Shown: piece by piece, positions 60,140 through 64,000 of the stretch | Position numbering within the stretch: the stretch's first letter is position 1 | Layout: each line of letters begins with the position of its first letter | Assembly: GCA_902788705.1 (NCBI GenBank) | Contig: CADALE010000010.1 | Coordinates: 25,372-89,371, forward strand | Direction of reading: 5' to 3' | Origin: an uncultured Coriobacteriaceae bacterium | GTDB taxonomy: Bacteria; Actinomycetota; Coriobacteriia; Coriobacteriales; Atopobiaceae | DNA length: 64,000 nt | The notes under the pieces: model-generated | What the model was told of the DNA's origin: nothing | The model's database searches: none | What the model saw: only the letters and a program-made list of their open reading frames with translations | Made by a program: the position numbers and the translations under genes

Positions 60140-60634
60140 TTAGCGTGCGCGCTCAAATATGGCCGCATAGGCGCTGACGAGCCTCTCGAACGAGCAGGCG
60201 GCGTTTGCCGGGCTCGTCGAGGGCAGCCGTGTCGCAGGCAGGCCACACTCGGCCTCGCAGCCAAGGCGGCGGTAGAGTTCGTGCGCCTTGGCGCCTGTGC
60301 AGAACACCGCCTCGATCGGAGCCGCCCTCGTGATGAGCGAGAGCTGGTTAGGCCGAGCGTTGCGTATGCTCGTGTCGCTGGCGCCTTCGATGTCGCACTC
60401 CGCCACCACGTCCCAAAGCGCGATGCCGTGCCTCAGCGCAAACGAGCGTCGCTCCTCTACCGTGATGGGCAGCTCCTCACCTGCAAGTTCGGCCAGCACG
60501 CGCCAGAAGCGGTTCTGCGGGTGTCCGTAGTTGTAGCCGTACGAGCGTGACTTGGGGCTGGGAAATGACCCCAGCACCAGCACGCGGCTGTGCTCATCAA
60601 ACGTGGGCGGTATCGTGTGCGTCAGGTGTTCCAT
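60140..60634 (-). CDS. DNA-deoxyinosine glycosylase (UDG superfamily, family 6)
   Basis: The 164-residue protein has the signature VLVLGSFPSPKSRSYGYNYGHPQNRFWRVL of the HDG (hypoxanthine-DNA glycosylase) branch of the uracil-DNA glycosylase fold. The second catalytic motif appears as LPSTSPANAACS. It removes hypoxanthine from DNA formed by adenine deamination. It converges on the MalY gene with a 39-base gap. Confidence 0.88.
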   Translation of the reverse strand: MEHLTHTIPPTFDEHSRVLVLGSFPSPKSRSYGYNYGHPQNRFWRVLAELAGEELPITVEERRSFALRHGIALWDVVAECDIEGASDTSIRNARPNQLSLITRAAPIEAVFCTGAKAHELYRRLGCEAECGLPATRLPSTSPANAACSFERLVSAYAAIFERAR

Positions 60635-60821
60635 GTAACCTCCGCTGTGTGAGCCTGCACATCATGATGCCGCAACCTCACTCCGCTGCCAACAGGGGCG
60701 CCACCAAGCATGGCTGCCATCGTGGCACGCATTCGCCGAGCGCCCCGACGACAACCAGCCCATATCGGAAGTCCTCCTGCTATCTTGAATCCACGACGCA
60801 ACCGTTTGAAAGGAGACCATC

Positions 60822-61598
60822 ATGAAGGAGTTCTTCATCGACAGCGACGGCATACCGCTGCATGCGAAGCTGGAGATGCCCGAGGGCAATGCCGAGAGAT
60901 GCCCCCTGTGCATCGTGCAGCATGGCCTTACCGGGCACATGGAGGAGGAGCACATCCTAGCGGTGTCGCAAGCACTTCGCGAGGAAGGTGTCGCGACGCT
61001 TCGCGTAGAGATGTACGGGCACGGGAAGAGCGGCGGCAGCTTTGGCAAGCACACGCTGCTCAAGTGGGTCAACAACATGCTGGACGTCATCGACTACGCG
61101 AAGGCCCTGCCCTTCGTGACCGACCTCTATCTCTGCGGCCACAGCCAGGGAGGCTTCCTCACCATGATGATGGGGGCGCTCCGCCCAGACGACCTCAAGG
61201 CCATCATCCCCATGTCGCCGGCCATCGTCATCGTGGACAACGCCCGCGCCGGCGTACTGTTTGGCATGACGTTTGACCCGGTGCATGTGCCCGACCGCAT
61301 CTACCTGGGCAATCCGGGCCTTGCCGAGGACGACACCGAAGCACCCAGCTTCTGTGGCGACTACTTCCGCATTGCGCAGCACATCGACGTGAACGACGTC
61401 ATCGCCTCGTATCACGGGCCGGTCCTGCTGGTCCACGGCACCAACGACCTCGCAGTACCTGTGCAGTACTCCAAGGACGCCGCCGAGAAGTACGCCAACG
61501 CAAAGCTCGTGCTGCTTGAAGGCGACGACCACAACTACCACAGCCACCTTGACCTGGCCTGCGCTGCGGTTCAGGAGTTCGTGCGCTCACTTGGATAA
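60822..61598 (+). CDS. Alpha/beta hydrolase
   Basis: The 258-residue protein is a serine hydrolase: LCIVQHGLTGHMEEEHI is the oxyanion-hole strand region, LYLCGHSQGGFLTMMMG the nucleophile elbow, VLLVHGTNDLAVPVQYS carries the acid, and EGDDHNYHSHLDLA the His. The build resembles esterases of the family that includes feruloyl-type or acyl-peptide esterases. AAAGGAG precedes ATG. It ends just before the palindromic repeat at 61607. Confidence 0.9.
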   Translation: MKEFFIDSDGIPLHAKLEMPEGNAERCPLCIVQHGLTGHMEEEHILAVSQALREEGVATLRVEMYGHGKSGGSFGKHTLLKWVNNMLDVIDYAKALPFVTDLYLCGHSQGGFLTMMMGALRPDDLKAIIPMSPAIVIVDNARAGVLFGMTFDPVHVPDRIYLGNPGLAEDDTEAPSFCGDYFRIAQHIDVNDVIASYHGPVLLVHGTNDLAVPVQYSKDAAEKYANAKLVLLEGDDHNYHSHLDLACAAVQEFVRSLG

Positions 61599-61606
61599 CC
61601 TCGGGA

Positions 61607-61758
61607 CGGGCGGTTGGCCGGACAGTGGGGACGTAGCACTTTGTCCGGCGAAGAACTGTTCAGCGAAGAGAGCAGGTATTCGCCGGACAAAGTGCTACGT
61701 CCCCACTGTCCGGACCCGTCCGCCCTGTCCGCGTCCCCGCCGTCCGGCCAACCGCCCG
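61607..61758. repeat. Nested long palindrome, copy 1 of an intergenic repeat
   Basis: An outer inverted pair of 17 bp (61607-61623 and 61742-61758) encloses an inner exact 35-bp inverted pair (61618-61652 and 61679-61713) with a 26-base loop. The inner arm contains GGGGACGTAGCACTTTGTCC, which occurs again in inverted orientation at 63765-63835. It sits between convergent genes and would fold into a very stable hairpin. Confidence 0.85.
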
Positions 61759-61774
61759 CTCCCTGCCCCGCAAG

Positions 61775-62368
61775 CTACGACACCGCAGCAACGTACCGCT
61801 CGAGCGCCTCCTGCACGCACGAGTTGAGGCTCCGTCCAACACTAATGGAATAGCGAGCCAAACGCTCGTGGAGGGCGGGCGTCACGCGCACATTGAACGA
61901 CCCCTTGTAGGGCACCTCAGGCTCGATGCCCTCCGCCTCACACGTGGCCAGGTAGTCATCCACGGCGCTGTGGAAATCCTCCACGACCTCCTTGCACGTC
62001 ACCCCTTCATAGAGGATCAGGCTACGGATGCCAAGAACCTTTCCAAAGAGGAGATTGTCCTCCTCAGAGAAATCAACGGTGCCAACGTACCCACGATACT
62101 TGATTGTTCCGTTCATATGAGACCCTCCCCCTTCGAGCATGGCAATCAGTTCCCTTACCTGATACGCCTTCAGCTCGTGCGCCGGATGGGGAATATGAAT
62201 GAGCAACTCACCCCCATCCTTCCTCACGAACTTGACCCTAGAGCCACTCGTGGCCCCTTTGTTAAGTCGTGAAAACCCAAAGTACCCCAGCAGTCTTTCT
62301 GCCTCCTCAAACGTGAAGTCGCGCGGACGTGACTTAAGCCTGGCAATGAGCTTCTCCTTCTGGCCCAT
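61775..62368 (-). CDS. HicA toxin fused in frame to HicB antitoxin
   Basis: The 197-residue reading frame holds a HicA domain at 1-80 (LKSRPRDFTFEEAERLLGYFGFSRLNKGA, SGSRVKFVRKDGGELLIHIPHP, ELKAYQVRELIAML) and a HicB domain from Met85 (MNGTIKYRGYVGTVDFSEEDNLLFGKVLGI, then a ribbon-helix-helix tail FNVRVTPALHERLARYSISVGRSLNSCVQEALERYV). HicA has GSR where many HicAs have the catalytic GSH; this variant is known in other HicA lines. No stop separates the two parts: the linker is EGGGSHM. A GGGGGAGGG ribosome site precedes Met85 (ATG at 62116), so free HicB may also be made. Start ATG at 62368 follows GGGAGG. Confidence 0.85.
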   Translation of the reverse strand: MGQKEKLIARLKSRPRDFTFEEAERLLGYFGFSRLNKGATSGSRVKFVRKDGGELLIHIPHPAHELKAYQVRELIAMLEGGGSHMNGTIKYRGYVGTVDFSEEDNLLFGKVLGIRSLILYEGVTCKEVVEDFHSAVDDYLATCEAEGIEPEVPYKGSFNVRVTPALHERLARYSISVGRSLNSCVQEALERYVAAVS

Positions 62369-62393
62369 CTTTCCTCCCAACAATAGCATGTTT

Positions 62394-62431
62394 CGTTGAG
62401 GTTGCAACTATGTTTAGTTGCAACCTCAACG
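62394..62431. promoter_or_regulatory. 38-bp palindrome upstream of the HicA-HicB gene
   Basis: Exact 17-bp arms (CGTTGAGGTTGCAACTA and its complement) are separated by 4 bases, 26 bases before the fusion gene's start. Such sites are typical of HicB autoregulation. A TTGCAA box lies inside it, but no convincing -10 is paired with it. Confidence 0.6.
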
Positions 62432-62545
62432 ACGGAAGGGTGCGGCACACATGCGTCACCCTTGTGCAGAGGATCTTGCGGGACGTGGGAGTTATCTCGA
62501 CCAAGGGTTCAACCGGACCCGCCCGCACTGGCTCGTCACATGACC

Positions 62546-62588
62546 AGTATAACACACATGCAAACTATTGTTCGTAATAATAGAACAA
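62546..62588 (-). promoter_or_regulatory. Weak -10 and inverted repeat between DUF1294 gene and hicAB
   Basis: On the minus strand TATACT (62546-62551) could be a -10 box for hicAB, and TTGTTC-N9-GAACAA (62568-62588) is an inverted repeat nearby. The -35 box is poor. The rest of 62432-62651 shows no gene; a GGGTTCAA stretch at 62502 does not fold as a tRNA. Confidence 0.25.
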
Positions 62589-62651
62589 ATGTTTCTTCTC
62601 TGGTGGAAGGGACGAAAGTGGATTCATATGAAGCCAGCCCTTCCCACGGCA

Positions 62652-63590
62652 TCAAGGCGTCGCCTGCAGCTCGCTTACCAGCGAGATGATGGCATCGGCT
62701 GTCTGTGCCTGCTGACTCTCCCAGACGATGGTGGCCACGCCGTCGCCTCGCTGCTTGCCATAGTTGCCAAACTGAGCATGGTTGCCGCCCTCGATCACAA
62801 GCTCGCGGGCTTCCACCGGCAGCCTTGTCCACGCCTCTGAGTAGGCGTCACGATTCAGCACCTGGTCCTCGCTACCCACCACCGAGAGGGTGGGGCCGTC
62901 AAGGGCCGAGAGGTCAGCTGCCGGATACGAGGCCAGAAACACCATGGCGTCAATGTCTTGGAGGTTATCAGCCGCATACGCAGCCGCTGCCACGCCGCCA
63001 AGCGAGTGGCCGGCCAAGATCCACGTCTGCATCTCGGGAAAGGCCTGGATGGCGTCTTCCGCAGCCGCGATGCCTAGCAACGAGAAGTTGAGCGGCGGCC
63101 TTACCAGCACACACAGCACCCCACGCTGGGCACACGCCCTGAGCAGCGGCGCATAGGCCTCCGGTTGCACCTTGGCGCCCGGGTAGAACACCATGCCCGC
63201 CACAGGATCAGCTGGGACGAAGGCCAGCTCTCCTCCACCAAGGGAACGAACCTCCACCTCCTCTGACGAGGAAACCGCTGCCACCGCAGCGTCATCGGCG
63301 TGGTAGTAGTCGCTGAAGTAGAGCGCTCCTCCCCCAACCACAAGGGTACAGGCCAACGCCAACGGCACCAGCAGACGAAACCGCAGCTTGCGCGTCTTAT
63401 GGTGAAACACGCGCATGCCAAGGAAGGCCCCGAGCCCTCCGCCAACAAAGCCAAGCGCCAGCAGCGTGCGCTCTGGGATGCGCCAGTCCCCGCGCAGCGC
63501 CCGGCGTTTATCTATGCCATAGGCCACGAACGCGACAAGGTTAACGACCGCAAGGTATATGCCTACCAGCATGGTCTCGATGCCCAGCAT
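62652..63590 (-). CDS. DUF1294 membrane domain fused to alpha/beta hydrolase
   Basis: The 312-residue protein has an N-terminal DUF1294 region (about 5-75; VGIYLAVVNLVAFVAYGIDKRRALRGDWRIPERTLLALGFVGGGLGAFLGMRVFHHKTRKLRFRLL) with two or three membrane helices, followed by another helix and then an outward alpha/beta hydrolase domain: MVFYPGAKVQPEAYAPLLRACAQRGVLCVLVRPP, ILAGHSLGGVAAAAYA (nucleophile), VVGSEDQVLNRDAY (acid), EGGNHAQFGNYG (His). ATG at 63590 follows GGGGAGA; the longer frame runs into the palindromic repeat at 63733-63840. The substrate is unknown. Confidence 0.85.
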   Translation of the reverse strand: MLGIETMLVGIYLAVVNLVAFVAYGIDKRRALRGDWRIPERTLLALGFVGGGLGAFLGMRVFHHKTRKLRFRLLVPLALACTLVVGGGALYFSDYYHADDAAVAAVSSSEEVEVRSLGGGELAFVPADPVAGMVFYPGAKVQPEAYAPLLRACAQRGVLCVLVRPPLNFSLLGIAAAEDAIQAFPEMQTWILAGHSLGGVAAAAYAADNLQDIDAMVFLASYPAADLSALDGPTLSVVGSEDQVLNRDAYSEAWTRLPVEARELVIEGGNHAQFGNYGKQRGDGVATIVWESQQAQTADAIISLVSELQATP

Positions 63591-63764
63591 GTGTCTCCCC
63601 ACATATTGACAAACGCAATACCGGGAATCGTTATGCCACAATCGGCCGACCGCAGGCATGCCCATTCGGCGCCCGACCGGCATATCACCAGCATCCACAC
63701 CATAGAATCGGCACCGGGCGGCTTGGGCCGGTACACAATCGCGCGGACAGCGGGGACGGACCGC

Positions 63765-63835
63765 GGGGACGTAGCACTTTGTCCGAGCTATGCAAAGAAC
63801 GATTTTAGGTGGCCCGGACAAAGTGCTACGTCCCC
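63765..63835. repeat. Palindromic intergenic repeat, copy 2
   Basis: An exact 21-bp inverted pair (63765-63785 and 63815-63835) matches the core of the copy at 61618-61713. The loop is 29 bases and unlike that of copy 1. Outer sequence GCGGACAG / CTGTCCCGC continues the symmetry. It lies upstream of the DUF1294 gene. Confidence 0.8.
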
Positions 63836-63881
63836 ACTGTCCCGCCCCGCTGCCTCGCCGCTGCCCGAGCTCCCGATGCAC

Positions 63882-63902
63882 GAAAAAAGGGCCCCTCCGA
63901 AG
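63882..63902 (-). terminator. Half of a terminator, apparently cut by the IS element
   Basis: Read on the minus strand this is CTTCGGAGGGGCCC followed by TTTTTT: the right arm and T-run of a terminator whose left arm is missing on the side where the IS begins. The IS sequence starts at the next base. Confidence 0.35.
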
Positions 63903-64000
63903 TGAACTGAACCCCGATAGTTGGACTGGAAACTCAAGTTTCCAGTCCAACTTCTATTTTGGGGGGTGATTTCCGTGAAGTACGCCAGAGAGCGGGAAGA
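63903..64000 (+). mobile_element. Left end of an IS3-family element (partial)
   Basis: From TGAACTGAACCCCGATAG the sequence matches the pattern of IS3-family left ends, followed by a 14-bp hairpin (63920-63951, stem GTTGGACTGGAAAC) and the transposase start. Only about 98 bases are in the window, so family assignment rests on the end sequence and the first codons. Confidence 0.6.
63975..64000 (+). CDS. Start of IS3-family OrfA transposase (partial)
   Basis: GTG at 63975, preceded by GGGGGGTGA, begins MKYARERE, the usual opening of IS3-family OrfA (helix-turn-helix subunit). The window ends after eight codons. Confidence 0.5.

Noticed and set aside
60662..61090. Minus-strand frame opposite the alpha/beta hydrolase
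   Set aside because: It is Ser/Met/Arg-rich with no motif and overlaps a clear gene; it is a shadow.
62480..62540. Possible tRNA T-arm (GGGTTCAACC) upstream of hicAB
   Set aside because: No acceptor, D-arm or anticodon arm can be folded around it.

Overview
This 64 kb window is chromosomal DNA from a high-GC anaerobic or fermentative bacterium. The gene set best fits an actinobacterium of the class Coriobacteriia (Olsenella/Atopobiaceae-like). The supporting signs are high-GC codon use, a short methionine synthase with a separately encoded reactivation domain, a PTH2-type peptidyl-tRNA hydrolase, a ferredoxin-type aldo/keto reductase, FeoA-FeoB and lactose/cellobiose-family PTS genes. This placement is inference from gene content; there is no rRNA in the window and I found no tRNA or CRISPR array.

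Layout. 1-9.8 kb: small metabolic genes, malic enzyme, a LacI regulator, and an epimerase/isomerase pair (Rpe/AlsE-like and RpiB) preceded by three LacI-type operator candidates. 10-14.6 kb: HAD phosphatase, M20 peptidase, EamA exporter, and an oxidoreductase fused to a UPF0303/HbpS-like domain. 14.7-20.6 kb, minus strand: a cluster of membrane protein, GNAT-MurD fusion ligase, CapA-family protein and peptidase T. 20.8-25.6 kb: methionine/one-carbon genes (metH, its reactivation protein, metF) and pth2. 25.8-26.9 kb: a barnase-like secreted RNase with its barstar. 27-29.2 kb: pyrE and a DUF1846 gene. 29.2-34 kb: a beta-glucoside PTS operon (EIIC, GH1, manA) divergent from a GntR regulator. 34-42.9 kb: DUF554, a lipoprotein, a YtrA-type regulator with its membrane target, a RelB-PIN toxin-antitoxin pair, a radical SAM/TetR pair and a class II UvrA.

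42.9-48 kb holds a tightly coupled five-gene minus-strand operon: an aldolase-like protein without zinc ligands, an intact class II aldolase, an FAD oxidoreductase, an APH-fold kinase and a GlpA-like dehydrogenase. It looks like an uncharacterised kinase/dehydrogenase/aldolase catabolic route. 48-56.5 kb: a phosphoesterase, a TIR-transmembrane-LRR protein laid out like an inverted Toll receptor, a DUF3810 protein, glgB and a FeoA-FeoB fusion. 56.5-64 kb: HIRAN protein, a frameshifted PTS EIIB, NUDIX and beta-lactamase-fold hydrolases, MalY-type lyase, DNA glycosylase, an in-frame HicA-HicB fusion under a 38-bp palindrome, a DUF1294-hydrolase fusion, two copies of a long palindromic intergenic repeat, and the left end of an IS3-family element at the window edge.

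The strongest candidates for undescribed biology are the TIR-TM-LRR protein, the GNAT-MurD/CapA cluster, the aldolase-pair operon, the fused HicAB with an internal ribosome site, and the palindromic repeat family.
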